DNA of 64,000 nt from Bacteroidales bacterium (lineage in GTDB: Bacteria; Bacteroidota; Bacteroidia; Bacteroidales; UBA1715), in NCBI GenBank assembly GCA_017516865.1, contig JAFXAU010000013.1, forward strand, positions 1 to 64,000, written 5' to 3'. Shown in pieces: positions 9,601 to 19,484 of this stretch. Under the pieces are notes generated by a model, which saw only the letters and a program-made list of their open reading frames with translations, was not told the origin of the DNA and made no database searches. The translations under genes were made by a program, and so were the position numbers. The stretch's first letter is position 1. Every line of letters begins with the position of its first letter.

Positions 9601-12600
9601 TGTTGTCACACCTGAAACAGCTTGTGTAGCGTCAGTTCCAAGTGGTGAGTTGTTAGCATCGTACCATTGTAAGCCAGCACCTGTTGCCGAAACTTTGTAA
9701 TCAGCTTCCGTACCGATACAAGCGGTAGTTGGAGTTGTTGTTGGAGCAGCAGGAGTAGCTTTTACCGTATATGTAACTTCTGCAAAATCAGAAGTACAAC
9801 CAGCAACTGTTTGATTTACATAGAATGTTGTTGTTTCCGTAACATTTGTTGGTACGAATGATTTCGTTGCCGTTGCAAGAGCTGCACCGTCTTGAGCAGC
9901 GTACCAGTTAGCAGATTCAACTGTTGTCATTGCAACCAATTCAGCACCGGCACAAGAGCTTGCACCTGTTGCTGTTGGAGCAGCCGGTTTAGACTTGAAT
10001 GATACAACTTTCGAAGCACGGGCACTTTCGCAAGATTCAGGTTCTTGAGATGCGAAATATGTACCAGCGGCAGTTACTTCCAACGTAGCACCTTCGCCTA
10101 TCAAGTTTCCGTCTTCACTTGCATCGTACCATTTAACGTTAGTACCTGTTGCAGTCAATGTTACTGTTTCGCCTTCGCACGCATCGTCAACATCAGCAAT
10201 TGAAGGAGCTGGTGTCATACAGTCAGTAACTGTTACTGTTACAGGAACCTTATCGCTTTCGCAGTTTGCATCAGTATTTGTTACATAGAATGTAGTGGTT
10301 GACTTAGCAGCGGTTGAAACCGAAGTCGTGAATGAAGTTCCCGTTGCAATTGAAGCACCATTTTCAGAATCATACCAGTTGATTGTTCCTGAACCAGTTG
10401 CTGTCAAAACTGGAGTAGCATCACCAATTTGAACTACAGCAGCAGTAACAGTAGGAGCAGTTGTTTTTATTACTGTAACTTCAACTGTCTCGCTTGCAGA
10501 ACAACCATCTGCAGTTTCAGTATAAGTCAATTCATACACACCGTCAGTAGAAGAAACAAATGTAGTACCGCTGACTCCAGCACCTTGCCAAGTACCTGTT
10601 GTAGGTTCAAGAGCAACTTCTTCACCAGCACAAGCCAATATACCAGCAGCATTAAAGTCGATTGAAGGAGATGCCTTAACAACTACCGTAGCGTCTTTTG
10701 AACCTTCGCAACCGCCAACTGTTACCGTATATGTTACAGTGTTTTCACCAACTGTAGCAGTTGCAGGATCGAATGACGTAGCTGCAACGCCGTTTACTTT
10801 GAATGCACCACCCGTAGGAACTGCAGTCATTGTTACGGCAGCATCACTGCTACAGTAAGATTCTGCAAGACCGGAAATTACCGGAGTAGGATTGCTTGTT
10901 ACAGTGATTTCAGCTGTTTTTACAACTTTACAAGAACCTTCAGTATATGTATATGTTACAACTGAAGAACCTTTTGAAGGATCGAATGAAGAACCTGTTA
11001 CACCAGTACCTGACCAAGTACCTGTTGAAGGATTTGCGGTCAATGTAGCGGCAGCATCGCCAGAACACATTGTCGTTGGAACAGTAACCGTCACGCTCGG
11101 AGCAGCAGTTACGTGAACAGACTTAGTATATACATTCTGACAACCAGTTTCACCAATCGTGTATGTCAATGTGATGTCGCCAGAACCGGCAGTCTTAGGA
11201 CTAAATGTAGTACCTGTAACACCTGTACCTGACCAAGTACCTGTTGCTGGAGTAGCACCCAATGTTACCGATTCAACTGTAGCACAATATTCATCAAGGA
11301 TAGATGATGCGATTACAGCCGATGGTTTTGCAGTGATAGTAAGAGTAACCTCCGTACGAGATTCGCTTTCGCAACCATCCATCTTAGCAACATAATATGT
11401 CTTAGGACCAACAGCAGTTACACCTGTAGCAAACGTATTGCCTTCTGCTACCGAAGAACCGCCTGTTGCAGCTTCGTACCATACGGCAGTAGCTGTTCCA
11501 GCGAATGTTGCCTTCAATGTAGCGGCGTTACCTTCACAAACTGTTACATCAGGAACTTCCGATGCTGTTGGAGCAGCAGTCTTACAAGCAGCTTGAGAAA
11601 CTGTTACTACTACAGCTGTACGTTCTGTGCTTTCGCAACCGCTTGCATCTTTCTTAGCTACATAATATGTATGAGAACCTGCAGCCAATTGACCTACATT
11701 ATAACTGTTACCAGTCTTCAATGCAGAACCACCTGTTGCAGCAGCATACCATACTGCAGTACCCGAACCAGAGTATGCCAAAACAACTTCATCATCAGTT
11801 GTTGCAGTTACTGCAGGTGCTTCAGATGTAGTTGGAGCAGCAACGGCATTTACCGTAACTGCAACAGCAGTACGAGAACTTTCACAGTCGCCATCATAGT
11901 TTGCTGCATAATATGTCTGTGTACCAGCTGCCAATTGACCTACAGCATAACTAGCTCCTGTTGCCAATGGAGTTCCGCCAGTTTCAACATCATACCACCT
12001 TACTGTACCTGAGGCAGTAGCAGTCAATGTTACAGCATCACATGTAGTAGCCGTAACTGCACTTGCAGTTGGAGCAACAGCGTCACAAGGAGCATCGCCG
12101 TTTATGATCTTGATAACACCCTTAACCGATTTGTCACCGTTTACATATATATTAATGTTAGCAATACCAGAGTTTAACTCACCTACAGGGAATACGTTTA
12201 CACGCCATACATTACTTTTCTTCACTGTTGTAGCATAAGCAACATCTTCATTGTCTGATTCCACTTCAACAGATGTAACGACATACGAACTTGGAGAAAC
12301 AACTACGAAGAAATCCTCACTTTCTTCGTCTTCTCCTGGATACATATAATAAGTATCCTGATTATCCACATCACGAATATCAACCACATATGGAGACCGA
12401 GCATCTTCAGCTTGCTCGTCTGCAGCCTGACTATACACTTTAATAGCAGATAGACCAGCTTCTTTCACTGTAATATCAAATGTTCCAGATACTTTACCAT
12501 TACAACCATATTCTGTTGTTGTAGCCGTAATAGTTACATCACCGAATGCAACACCAGTAACAACACCAGAACCATTTACCGTTGCAACATCTGCATCGCT

Positions 12601-15600
12601 TGAAGCCCATGTAATATTAGTCACTGCACTTGCAGGAGAAACCTTAGCTACCAAAGTCTGTTTTCCATCTGTACCAGGAGCCTGGAACGGTTCACCTTCG
12701 ATTGTAAGAGATACTGGAACTTCTGTTACTTCAACAGCAACTGTTGTTTTAACAGTTGGAACTGGAACCGAAGTAATCGTCAATGTACCTGTACCCGATA
12801 CACCTTCTTTACCAGAAACTGTTACTATACCTGTCGATGCATCATATTCTACATCAACAAGGTCGTCAGCACCAGAGAATGATAATGCCTTATTGCTATA
12901 TTTAGGATCATCGAACGTAATTTTTACATCTTGACCAGTACATCCTGCGCTTAAATCCAACGAAGCAACGCTTGGTGAAATACTTGTCAACTCACGAAGA
13001 ACCGGAGAAATAGTAATCAATGCCGAAGGACCAGCCAATTCTCCTTCTTCCAAATCAGCAACATATACATAATATGTAGTTGGTTTTTCAATTGTTAAAT
13101 CTTCGGTATTGAGAGATGCATTTCCATACGCATTCGTTGCTTTTGAAAGAACAGCAGGAGAGTTGTTTCCTGTGATTTTTCTATATGTTACCGAAGCGTC
13201 TGAAGGAACCAAGTATGCAGTTACCGGACGAGTAGCCACCACTTTGATTTCTTCGCCTACATCGAATTCCGTTGCATCAACAGTGAATGTCAGTGCCACT
13301 TTTTCTATATAAATACCTTGAGTTGGAACTGCCAACGAACGGTTTCCAGAACCGTCAACAGCAACCAAGATAAGAGATGCACCCGGAGGGAAGTCTTTTG
13401 CTGGCAATGTCGTCATATCTACCAAGTATGGCTCACCACCCTGTACTGGGTACGATACTGGAGCATTGTCCAATGGTTCTGTTTTATAGTTCGTTCCTTC
13501 TTCGTAAACAAAGATATATACCGTTGCATTTTCATCAACCGTAAAGTTCAACATACCATCGCTTGGAATTGATGGTTCTGGATAGTAGTCTGTAAACTCA
13601 GGAGGAGTCACGTCTTTAACTTGACAACCATATTTTGCAGATACCGAACCAGTGATTGGGTCGTATGCATAGGTTGTAAAGTAACCATAACCTAATCCAG
13701 TCATGTCGATTGTAGCTGCAGTTCCAGCAGTACACTCAGCCGAAGCACCTTCGCCAAGAGCAACGGCAGCAGCCATTGTAGAGTATTGCGGACTCACATC
13801 TTCACGAACTGTGAAAATATATCCGTCCATAGAACTCTTTACAGTAAAGCTACCGTCTTCGTCAATACCAGACTTAGTATCCAAAACTACAGATGGAGTA
13901 AAGTCATACAAATACAACGGTTTACCAATTGATATGTAATCAAATGACAACGTACCGTTCATCAAAGTAGGCACGTAACTGTTAGCTGAAGTACCTTCTT
14001 GCTTCAAGAAACGGAATGTAACCTGAGCAATCGAAGCCTTGTCAAGACCAGTCATAGCAAGGTCTAACGAAATCTTCTTATATGACGTTGAAAGGCTGAT
14101 TGGTGTTACCGTACCTTCTTTTTCTGTACCAAAGTAGTCTTTGGTATCAATACGGTAGTAACCGCTTATGCTTCTATCAGCCTTAATCATAAATTCGCAC
14201 TTGCCATTTTCTGTCAAGTCCATTACATAACCAGCACCAATAGTACTCAATACCATTGAACCAGCCCATGTTTCTGAACCGTCCCATGTTACGTCCAACT
14301 GACTGCTGGTTGCTTTCTCTTCAGGTTTTGCAACGTATGTACCATCAGTTGAAATATTATTTGTTACATAGTCGGTTGCGTCGGCAAAGTCATCATACCA
14401 ACCTGTAGAAGTAGTCATGCCGTTCAAGTTAGCAACATTAACGCTAAACTCACTTGCCGGACGACCGTCCATAGATTTTACAGCAGACGATGTTGCAGCC
14501 AGCGAAGCGACTATCTGAACGTTTCCGTCAGATATAATATTACCTTCGTCGTCTCTTGAAATCAAACTTGCATCAAAAACAGCTTCAATAGGAGTTTCCA
14601 AGTTGAAAATCAACTTAGTTGCGTCACCGTCTTTTGCTTCAATTGATTTTACAGCGTGAGTGGTAGAACCTTCTTTAATTACAATTGCCGATGTAGAAGT
14701 AGGAATCTTCATGGCAGTAGAGAATTTCAGTTCAACCTGCTTACCATCATAAGAAACCTTACCACTTTCTGCTACTACATCAGATTTTTTAGGACAGATG
14801 TGTATATAATCTACATAAATTTTGAATGTACCGCTTGGTGTTTCACCATATCCACCAGTACCGTTCGGAGCCCATGTAGACATCCACAGCGCCTGATATT
14901 CATTATTACTATTATACGTATTATAATACCATCCGTTATTTTCAGACAACGGAATATCAAATTCGAACCATTTCCCTGTCTCCAAATTTTTAATAGGGAA
15001 CGCCGCGTTTTTATCATGGTAGCCCGGTTTAGAAGCTTCTCCCGAAAGTAAGAACAATGCAAGACCTTCGCCGCTTGTTCCAAGACTTTCAACAAAAATA
15101 CGACCTACTAAACGAGAGTCTTCTGAACCAAGAAGATTCATCCACGTATCGTATGCATTATCATCATCAAGATCAAGACCATACGTTAAACGTTCATCAG
15201 CTCCTGCATTAAAATACAACACTTTGTCACCAGTACTTCCCGCTTTTGTTACTTCCGACGGTTTGTTTGAAATGTCAGAAAGCATAGCCTCCCAACGTTC
15301 TGTACCCGTTGATTCAACAAAATCATACAAGTTCATACATGTTTCAGCACCGTAGAAGTTTTGTACTGGAGCATTTGAGAATGGTTTTGCCTGACGGGTA
15401 CCAGTAGTAGACGTCAAACCTCCTGCGTATGAAACTATGACCTCCGCAGAAGGAGAAGTAATAACTGCTTCCGTCCACTTTAATGCCAAAATTGATTTGT
15501 CGGAGCCTTCCTCGTCAGTATAATATGCAAGCGTCGGAGTTGCAACGGTATTATTGTCAACTTTTACCGTGAAATCACTTGCATTGGCCGAAGTTAATTT

Positions 15601-17262
15601 TACATCTTTCGACCACTGAATATAAATTTCAGTACCCAACTGGTTCGTATAACGGGCAATTGGATATGGTTCCATACTTGTAATCACATTCTTAACTTCT
15701 TTGTATTCGAATGTTCCGGCTACGGAATTATCAGTTCCTTGCAAAGTTGTACCATTATATGATATAAATATGTATGGATTCAAAATTTCACTTGACAAAT
15801 TCAACGTAACCGTTTTTGATGAAACGGAAGCAGAAGAAACAGAGATTGTAGTTCCGTTTGTCTTATTTTTTGCATCATCGGCAGTTGGATATGTCGAAAC
15901 AGTAAATTTACCCGTAGAACTTGAAGCCGATGATTCAGAAATTGGTTTCGAGAAGTTCATCAAAATTGCAGTACCAGCTGCATTTGTTTCAGCGCTTAAG
16001 AATACAGGGTTCATGTCATAGAAGTTAGGCATGTTACCTGTCAAGCACAACATGAACAACAACTGAGTCGTATGCGTGTAATATGCACCATACGCATCGG
16101 TTGCAGCACCATATTGCCAACATAAGTCTCTATAGCCGCTGAAAGAAGCATCGACCATTGCACCGATACTCAAACCGCCCTTAAAGCAGGCGTTCTTACT
16201 TGTACCCCAAGAAGAAAGAGAACCCGTGAACGGAGAATTTCCATCACCCGGGTTACCATTCAAATAATAACCATCAACAATATCATTTGGGCTTGGATAT
16301 TTACCTTTTGCCCAAGTTGTAATTTTTGAAGCAATCGCTTTTGCTTCAGAATCACCATACCATGCATAGGCATGAGCCATACGCCAAGGGATACGGACAG
16401 CATCGTAACCAAAGATTGACTCAAATTTTCCGTCTTTAATACCAGGCAACAATGAACCGTCTTCATAACACCAGTCAGGAATCAAACCCGTTGAAGCATT
16501 GGCACACTTATTCATTATGCCGTAGCAGTTCGAAGCAACCGTGTTCCAATCCCAGTTGTTCGACCAACCTTCAAGAGTTTTAACCTGTGTAAACAACTTC
16601 ATTGCGTTGGTGATGAAATAGCAAGGATTCTTATAATCATCGAACATGTCACCAGGTTTCAACTGTTTGTTCGAATTTACTTCGTATGCCCACAAGTTTT
16701 GAATCAACGTTTGAGCATCAGTCAAGTACGAAGCCTTACCCCATTGTTTATATGCCATCAACAAAGCCTGAGCTGCATCCAAGTCAGCATCGGTAGCACC
16801 GTTTGAGTTACCTGATACTGGGTCAGCAACCTGATGAGTGAAACCCTTAACTTTCCAGTTCATCACGCCATGGTTGTTGGAATTCGCCTTGTAGTACGCC
16901 CACAACTTGTCGAACATGCCCTGGGTGTTGTTAACGGAGTTATCCATATATACCGTGATAAGCATACCGTATGCTATACCTTCGGATACGGAATTCGTAC
17001 CACTTTCACCAGCCTGAACGAACTTGACGCGGGCTTCGTTACCACTTTCTTCGTAATACTTAGCCTTCCACGTCGTATACAACGACTGGATTTTTGTTTG
17101 TACATCATTACCCGTATAGATTGTTCCATTCGGGTACGGATAATTGTTCGGGAACGGATAATTCGGTGCCGCAGATGCGATACCTAACGCTCCCAAGAGG
17201 GTTACACATAGTAACAGCAGGTGTTTCCACCAACCTCTCGCCTTTGTAATCTCTGTTTTCAT
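6625..17262 (-). CDS. Giant T9SS-secreted GH8 glycanase with Ig-repeat stalk (3545 aa)
   Basis: A signal peptide (about 1-31, ending ASAAP) is followed by a GH8 catalytic domain (about 35-415). E94 in SEGIAYGM is the expected general acid, and ATD158AD160 is the family signature, so the product should be a beta-1,4-endoglucanase, xylanase or chitosanase. After that come SwmB-like beta domains (415-635), two beta-sandwich regions resembling carbohydrate-binding modules (about 636-824 and 950-1120), a Big_2 domain (about 1515-1598), a long array of CHU_C-type Ig domains with paired cysteines and GTWSGTGV repeats (about 1726-2655), and Big_2 repeats (2658-3370). A FIVAR-like helical stretch (about 3370-3470) precedes a T9SS sorting domain ending GFVK. 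GH8 enzymes are usually a few hundred residues; here the stalk is about 3000. It is monocistronic, with a strong terminator. Exact substrate is uncertain. Confidence 0.93.
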   Translation of the reverse strand: MKTEITKARGWWKHLLLLCVTLLGALGIASAAPNYPFPNNYPYPNGTIYTGNDVQTKIQSLYTTWKAKYYEESGNEARVKFVQAGESGTNSVSEGIAYGMLITVYMDNSVNNTQGMFDKLWAYYKANSNNHGVMNWKVKGFTHQVADPVSGNSNGATDADLDAAQALLMAYKQWGKASYLTDAQTLIQNLWAYEVNSNKQLKPGDMFDDYKNPCYFITNAMKLFTQVKTLEGWSNNWDWNTVASNCYGIMNKCANASTGLIPDWCYEDGSLLPGIKDGKFESIFGYDAVRIPWRMAHAYAWYGDSEAKAIASKITTWAKGKYPSPNDIVDGYYLNGNPGDGNSPFTGSLSSWGTSKNACFKGGLSIGAMVDASFSGYRDLCWQYGAATDAYGAYYTHTTQLLFMLCLTGNMPNFYDMNPVFLSAETNAAGTAILMNFSKPISESSASSSTGKFTVSTYPTADDAKNKTNGTTISVSSASVSSKTVTLNLSSEILNPYIFISYNGTTLQGTDNSVAGTFEYKEVKNVITSMEPYPIARYTNQLGTEIYIQWSKDVKLTSANASDFTVKVDNNTVATPTLAYYTDEEGSDKSILALKWTEAVITSPSAEVIVSYAGGLTSTTGTRQAKPFSNAPVQNFYGAETCMNLYDFVESTGTERWEAMLSDISNKPSEVTKAGSTGDKVLYFNAGADERLTYGLDLDDDNAYDTWMNLLGSEDSRLVGRIFVESLGTSGEGLALFLLSGEASKPGYHDKNAAFPIKNLETGKWFEFDIPLSENNGWYYNTYNSNNEYQALWMSTWAPNGTGGYGETPSGTFKIYVDYIHICPKKSDVVAESGKVSYDGKQVELKFSTAMKIPTSTSAIVIKEGSTTHAVKSIEAKDGDATKLIFNLETPIEAVFDASLISRDDEGNIISDGNVQIVASLAATSSAVKSMDGRPASEFSVNVANLNGMTTSTGWYDDFADATDYVTNNISTDGTYVAKPEEKATSSQLDVTWDGSETWAGSMVLSTIGAGYVMDLTENGKCEFMIKADRSISGYYRIDTKDYFGTEKEGTVTPISLSTSYKKISLDLAMTGLDKASIAQVTFRFLKQEGTSANSYVPTLMNGTLSFDYISIGKPLYLYDFTPSVVLDTKSGIDEDGSFTVKSSMDGYIFTVREDVSPQYSTMAAAVALGEGASAECTAGTAATIDMTGLGYGYFTTYAYDPITGSVSAKYGCQVKDVTPPEFTDYYPEPSIPSDGMLNFTVDENATVYIFVYEEGTNYKTEPLDNAPVSYPVQGGEPYLVDMTTLPAKDFPPGASLILVAVDGSGNRSLAVPTQGIYIEKVALTFTVDATEFDVGEEIKVVATRPVTAYLVPSDASVTYRKITGNNSPAVLSKATNAYGNASLNTEDLTIEKPTTYYVYVADLEEGELAGPSALITISPVLRELTSISPSVASLDLSAGCTGQDVKITFDDPKYSNKALSFSGADDLVDVEYDASTGIVTVSGKEGVSGTGTLTITSVPVPTVKTTVAVEVTEVPVSLTIEGEPFQAPGTDGKQTLVAKVSPASAVTNITWASSDADVATVNGSGVVTGVAFGDVTITATTTEYGCNGKVSGTFDITVKEAGLSAIKVYSQAADEQAEDARSPYVVDIRDVDNQDTYYMYPGEDEESEDFFVVVSPSSYVVTSVEVESDNEDVAYATTVKKSNVWRVNVFPVGELNSGIANINIYVNGDKSVKGVIKIINGDAPCDAVAPTASAVTATTCDAVTLTATASGTVRWYDVETGGTPLATGASYAVGQLAAGTQTYYAANYDGDCESSRTAVAVTVNAVAAPTTSEAPAVTATTDDEVVLAYSGSGTAVWYAAATGGSALKTGNSYNVGQLAAGSHTYYVAKKDASGCESTERTAVVVTVSQAACKTAAPTASEVPDVTVCEGNAATLKATFAGTATAVWYEAATGGSSVAEGNTFATGVTAVGPKTYYVAKMDGCESESRTEVTLTITAKPSAVIASSILDEYCATVESVTLGATPATGTWSGTGVTGTTFSPKTAGSGDITLTYTIGETGCQNVYTKSVHVTAAPSVTVTVPTTMCSGDAAATLTANPSTGTWSGTGVTGSSFDPSKGSSVVTYTYTEGSCKVVKTAEITVTSNPTPVISGLAESYCSSDAAVTMTAVPTGGAFKVNGVAATSFDPATATVGENTVTYTVTVGGCEGSKDATVVVKASPSIDFNAAGILACAGEEVALEPTTGTWQGAGVSGTTFVSSTDGVYELTYTETADGCSASETVEVTVIKTTAPTVTAAVVQIGDATPVLTATGSGTINWYDSENGASIATGTSFTTSVSTAAKSTTTFYVTNTDANCESDKVPVTVTVTDCMTPAPSIADVDDACEGETVTLTATGTNVKWYDASEDGNLIGEGATLEVTAAGTYFASQEPESCESARASKVVSFKSKPAAPTATGASSCAGAELVAMTTVESANWYAAQDGAALATATKSFVPTNVTETTTFYVNQTVAGCTSDFAEVTYTVKATPAAPTTTPTTACIGTEADYKVSATGAGLQWYDANNSPLGTDATQAVSGVTTAKDYSYTVTQTVDGCTSAAATATLTVKELPTPEITLDAEYCVSSAVEVPLAASPVGGSFKINGNAATSFVPSSLGEGTFTVSYSYTDENQCTGAAPEVSFIVKDCSDPAVTSVTLNKSDITLTAGDTYSSFVVTILPAEGIYNKTVAWESSNESVVTVSANGELKAVAEGTAVITVKSTYTEGMEASCNVKVVKAIVPVSGVEFAAGVPTSVESSSETDLSGFVTINPEGATDPEITWSVSPSTNASIENGVLTAGAVRTNTDVTVTVTVTAGGVTKTANTTITILKGPIPVTAITVTAPMSVQENGSFKATATVTPSDADDVTYKWSVSNSNATIDQQGNVTVIGNSGDTFDVIATANDGSGVTGSATVTIVDQIFPVESVTIADGEYTVTESGTLDLSQYLSYSPANASVSSVVWKTTSSYVDVDATTGVVSGKTTSARREVKITATVTTADGTSKSATVTVLLVKDPKYVSAITIENALSLEAGSSYIMKDAVVTPSDADDVTYTWSIKSGNGGSINPLTGDLTITGVEGDQFVVIATANDINAVKSNECVVTVLKQTVPVQAISVSVSSIEVTAGTGNQTLKISYSPENTTQTRYALVASSSIFSYVDNGDGIITVSGNQGGKATLTIKSLDNPSVMKTIEVEVTELVKNISVTGNNMLNVGNKAQMSAIVGESTATNKAVTWESSDNNVATVSATGLVTAVSAGMAQITATAVDGSGVTGYTYVTVQAIPVSSITARSSEVEINQEVTIKPVIVPATATYQDVVYSSSDETVATVSSNGVVTAVGVGQATITITAPRDNVSTSITITVTPVRADMTYLDKLIFDPSWGVYAVRDKIKSGEIQVGWGRGQISPLINNEYEAAATEAFAVRFAEQQEHRFPTQEEVDAAATRLAKAIIAMGADIVPPQAVEDVAVVDAKVFPTKVTNFVTIEADNMVSVKIVSITGKVVAQEMAAGDEIEINTSMFAQGVYRVIIETENGTVVKGFVK

Positions 17263-17283
17263 ATCTAATCTATTTAATGTTTA

Positions 17284-17291
17284 CAAATATA
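17284..17291 (-). promoter_or_regulatory. -7 box for the giant GH8 gene
   Basis: Minus-strand TATATTTG is a perfect TAnnTTTG, 21 bases upstream of the start codon. A second match, TACTTTTG at 17300-17307, could be an alternative start site. Confidence 0.5.
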
Positions 17292-17425
17292 TAAGCCTAC
17301 AAAAGTAAAATATTTTTTTCAATACATTACTAACAATGTACTATTTCTTTTGTTCTATTTAGACATTTTTAGATTTAAAAACCCTATATGGTGGAGAAAA
17401 AAAATTTAAATTCCATAAAAAAAAA

Positions 17426-17452
17426 TAGAGACGCCACATTGTGACGTCTCTA
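17426..17452. repeat. REP-like palindrome (GTAGAGAC family)
   Basis: TAGAGACG (17426-17433) pairs with CGTCTCTA (17445-17452), and inner CAC pairs with GTG. It lies between the GH8 gene's leader and the 3' end of the 604-residue gene. Confidence 0.7.
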
Positions 17453-17474
17453 CAAAATATCCCGTGATTGATGT

Positions 17475-17500
17475 GTAGAGACGATGCACATCGTCTCTAC
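17475..17500. repeat. REP-like palindrome with perfect 12-base arms
   Basis: GTAGAGACGATG (17475-17486) and CATCGTCTCTAC (17489-17500) are exact inverse complements. Flanking CGTGAT (17463-17468) and ATCACG (17508-17513) extend the symmetry. It is 16 bases beyond the stop of the 17517-19331 gene and may also serve as its terminator. Confidence 0.75.
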
Positions 17501-17516
17501 GGGAAACATCACGTCC

Positions 17517-19331
17517 TTATTTTACAAATTTAATTGTTCCTTCTTGTGCAGTGATGAAATAAACTCCTGCTGCCAAAGAATTAACATTGAATGCTTGGAA
17601 TGCAGAAGCAATTGCTTTACCAGCAACATTATATACAACGATTTCGCCAGCAGAGTAAACCATGCCGCCAACGACTGCGAAAGCAGAAGATGCAACTTCG
17701 TCTACAGCAACATTTTTTGCTGTAACTGTAATTGTTTCAACGCCTTCTATTGCTTCGTCAGTTGTTGTTACAGATAATTTACAAACATCAGTTGCACCAG
17801 TGAGAGCCAATTTCTTCGTGAAATTGATTTCGTCACCTTCTTTTACATTTTCAGCAATTGTAACGTATTCCGACACACCTTCGTATGAATCATTAATCAA
17901 TACAACCTGAAGTTTTGCTATATCATGACTTGCAACACCAGAAACTGAGAATGATACATAATCTCCTTTTAAGAAACCTTCTTCAGGAGCAGTTATCTCT
18001 TCTACATATTGATAGTTAGAACCGCCTTCCCATACATTTGCAGCCAAAGAAAGAGATGTGAAAGATTTTTCTGCCAATTCTATTGCTTCGTGAATATTTG
18101 CACCTTCTGGGGCAATTACGATAGACGTACCTTCTGTTGCTTCATCTGGAATTTCAAATACCAAGTCACATTTTGCAGCGGCAGCAGAAGCTTCAACTTT
18201 GCCTGAATATGAAACTGTACCGTTAGCTTCGGTATTTGCCAAAATCTCTACATACTCAGAAATTGCAGAATAACCTTCAGGATTTCTTAAGTAAACTTTC
18301 ATTTTGCTGAATGCAGCATTGCTCACACCATTGATTGAGAATGTTACATAATCGCCAACTTGTACATCTGATGCTACTTCAGCTTCAATAAACTGATAGT
18401 TTGCAGGTGTAGCATATTGATTGTATCCCAATGTTACTTCTGTATATTCTTTCTTTGCCACTTCAACAGGATCGTGCTCTACATCGCCATCTTTTAAGAA
18501 TGAAATTGGGACTTCTGCATCATACCCTTCAATAAATATTCCAAGTTTTGCGGCTGTCGTTGGACATTCTTTTGGCATAACAAGAGGAAGTGTAACATCT
18601 ACTGTCGCATCTTTCGCTGCTTGGAAGTCACCTTTAACACTCCAACCTAACACTTCATTTCCATCATTATCAAATACCATGAATATAAGACCACTAACAT
18701 TTTCGCTAAATTTACCTTTAATAATAACATTCAAGTTGTCATCCATTGCCATTGCAGTTTCTGTTTCAAACACAACTTCTGCTTTGTAGTTACTTCCTCC
18801 ATCTGAACCAAATTTTAATGTAGGAACAGTAACTTCGTAAGTTTTAGTATCTCCCGATAAAGCCTCTGCCGTTGGTCGGAATTTGAACTGCGGATATTTC
18901 TTCTTATCCTTCAATGAAGAAAAACTAAAACTCAATTGTACTATATATTTTTCATTTGTGTTAGCTGTCGTTGTAATATCAATTTTCTTCGTTACATTAA
19001 ACTCCTCACCAATAACAGCCGTTCCCAGTTGTTCAGTTACATATTCCGTCAATTGATTCCAATAACAATTCGAACCTGCACCACATGCATCAGCAGCATT
19101 ATCAGCAATAGTATTATATGTCACAATTGCAGGAGCATCAAAGTATCCTTTTAATGTTAAATTGATAACGTCTCCTTCTGTTAATGTTGCTCCATTAAGT
19201 TGATCTGTGAATTCAACATTATTGTCACCACTTAAATCAACATTAAAAGAAGAAATGGTAACATCATATTCCGTTGCACTCACACCAAGCGAGAACAAAG
19301 CTGCACCCAAGAATAAAAATAATTTTTTCAT
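17517..19331 (-). CDS. T9SS-secreted repeat protein of unknown function (604 aa)
   Basis: A clear signal peptide (MKKLFLFLGAALFSLGVSA) is followed by several related beta-rich units of about 100-130 residues. Two of the clearest begin YTEVTLGYNQYATPANYQFIE and SFTSLSLAANVWEGGSNYQYVE, each with a GDYVSFSV-type strand. The last ~75 residues are a T9SS sorting domain (VYNVAGKAI, LAAGVYFITA, tail IKFVK). No catalytic motif was recognised. The aromatic-rich units could be carbohydrate- or protein-binding, but that is inference. It is transcribed in the same direction as the GH8 gene but separated from it by two palindromes, so it is probably an independent unit. Confidence 0.8.
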   Translation of the reverse strand: MKKLFLFLGAALFSLGVSATEYDVTISSFNVDLSGDNNVEFTDQLNGATLTEGDVINLTLKGYFDAPAIVTYNTIADNAADACGAGSNCYWNQLTEYVTEQLGTAVIGEEFNVTKKIDITTTANTNEKYIVQLSFSFSSLKDKKKYPQFKFRPTAEALSGDTKTYEVTVPTLKFGSDGGSNYKAEVVFETETAMAMDDNLNVIIKGKFSENVSGLIFMVFDNDGNEVLGWSVKGDFQAAKDATVDVTLPLVMPKECPTTAAKLGIFIEGYDAEVPISFLKDGDVEHDPVEVAKKEYTEVTLGYNQYATPANYQFIEAEVASDVQVGDYVTFSINGVSNAAFSKMKVYLRNPEGYSAISEYVEILANTEANGTVSYSGKVEASAAAAKCDLVFEIPDEATEGTSIVIAPEGANIHEAIELAEKSFTSLSLAANVWEGGSNYQYVEEITAPEEGFLKGDYVSFSVSGVASHDIAKLQVVLINDSYEGVSEYVTIAENVKEGDEINFTKKLALTGATDVCKLSVTTTDEAIEGVETITVTAKNVAVDEVASSAFAVVGGMVYSAGEIVVYNVAGKAIASAFQAFNVNSLAAGVYFITAQEGTIKFVK

Positions 19332-19484
19332 AAATTCTAATATTAATTAAACATACATTTTTTAGTGTGGTAAAAGTAGAACGAAAAAATAAGAATAGCA
19401 AAACTATTCGTCTATTTTTTCACATTTCACAATATTGCATATAATTGGGTAACATCAACAAGCTCAGCCACCCTTAATTTTTCA

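Noticed and set aside
7862..12012. Long plus-strand open frames opposite the Ig-repeat part of the GH8 giant (for example 7862-8335 and 11593-12012)
   Set aside because: They are mirror frames produced by repetitive Thr/Val/Ala codons on the coding strand; they have no promoters, start context or recognisable domains.
9290..12085. Possible CRISPR-like or DNA tandem array in the giant gene
   Set aside because: The periodicity is that of ~75-90-residue Ig domains with diverged DNA; no identical short repeats with unique spacers were seen.
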